Program-made: the position numbers and the translations under genes
Assembly (NCBI GenBank): GCA_903856555.1
Contig: CAIOCC010000043.1
Span: 1 to 6,478 of the forward strand
Source of the DNA: an uncultured Bacteroidota bacterium
Lineage (GTDB): Bacteria; Bacteroidota; Bacteroidia; UBA7662
Length of the DNA: 6,478 bases
Reading direction: 5' to 3'
Notes under the pieces: model-generated
Databases searched by the model: none
Seen by the model: only the letters and a program-made list of their open reading frames with translations
Told to the model about the DNA's origin: nothing
Part shown: positions 6,210 to 6,478 of the stretch, piece by piece
Position numbering within the stretch: position 1 is the stretch's first letter
Layout: every line of letters begins with the position of its first letter

Positions 6210-6260
6210 GTCCCTCTCATGCCAACCTTCAATCGTTTAGTAGCTGTAAAACCTTTTGTT

Positions 6261-6478
6261 ATGCTTCAACGCTTTCAAAACTCAACCAAAACATCCCTTG
6301 TTCGCATTCTTCCTATCGTAGCTTTGGTGATGATGAGCGCCCAAGTTGCGATGGCCCAGCCCCCTCCGCCCGATGACCCCAACAATGTGACCGGAGGCGC
6401 CGGGGTCCCCATCGACGGGGGTCTGGGCATCCTGATGGCGGCCGGGGCCGGCCTGGGCTTGAAGAAGGCCTGGGAGGC
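6261..6478 (+). CDS. Small exported protein with a PID-CTERM-like C-terminal sorting motif (3' end outside the window)
   Basis: The visible 72 residues begin with a signal peptide (about 1-33: MLQRFQNSTKTSLVR, a hydrophobic core, then AMAQ). Next comes a very short proline- and aspartate-rich mature part (PPPPDDPNN), then GVPIDGG at 48-54, a hydrophobic glycine/alanine segment (55-67) and KKAW. This three-part ending (VPIDGG, hydrophobic helix, basic cluster) matches what I remember as the PID-CTERM sorting signal of Bacteroidota, thought to pair with an exosortase-like enzyme; no such enzyme is in the window. Reading is cut at the window edge, probably near the natural end. An in-frame ATG at 6219 would add 14 residues and make an over-long n-region, so 6261 is preferred. 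It lies 51 bases after the large surface-protein gene, on the same strand, and may share its transcript. I saw no terminator between them. Confidence 0.72.
   Translation, partial: MLQRFQNSTKTSLVRILPIVALVMMSAQVAMAQPPPPDDPNNVTGGAGVPIDGGLGILMAAGAGLGLKKAWE

Noticed and set aside
6219..6260. Alternative ATG at 6219 for the PID-CTERM-like protein
   Set aside because: In frame, but it would give an n-region of about 30 residues before the hydrophobic core. The start at 6261 gives a more normal signal peptide. Not strictly excluded.

Overview
The window looks like a chromosomal segment from a member of the Bacteroidota. Four signs support this: a large secreted protein with a C-terminal tail like those of type IX secretion system (T9SS) cargo; a small exported protein ending in a VPIDGG motif followed by a hydrophobic stretch (PID-CTERM-like); start codons without Shine-Dalgarno sequences; and upstream elements resembling the Bacteroidota promoter (TTTG/TTG, about 19 bases, TAnnTTTG). 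Genus cannot be told from this sequence.

Layout, left to right. Bases 1-127 hold nothing I can assign beyond a possible 3' gene end. A strong intrinsic terminator (128-165) sits just before a short plus-strand pair: an 82-residue membrane protein (176-424) and a 30-residue glycine-zipper micro-ORF (436-528). The micro-ORF's stop codon interlocks with that of a convergent minus-strand gene (525-1703) for a membrane protein with about ten transmembrane segments, possibly a GT-C-type glycosyltransferase-like protein. That gene is divergent from a plus-strand AIM24/TIGR00266-family gene (1792-2583). The 88 bases between their proposed starts hold a good minus-strand promoter and a 21-base-period tandem repeat.

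After a terminator region (2584-2708) comes the largest gene (2757-6209). It encodes a 1150-residue exported surface protein with a signal peptide, an unassigned N-terminal beta-rich domain, autotransporter-associated (PATR-like) beta repeats, a Bacteroidota-type C-terminal module and a T9SS-like sorting tail. Just downstream, and cut by the window edge, is the start of the PID-CTERM-like protein (from 6261).

The last two genes suggest cell-surface or extracellular-matrix construction. The others are probably independent housekeeping or conserved hypothetical genes. I found no CRISPR array, tRNA, rRNA, insertion sequence or phage gene, and no convincing new multi-gene system. The best leads are the pairing of autotransporter-type repeats with a T9SS tail, the PID-CTERM-like neighbour, the corrected start of the membrane-protein gene with its repeat-bearing divergent promoter, and the glycine-zipper micro-ORF.
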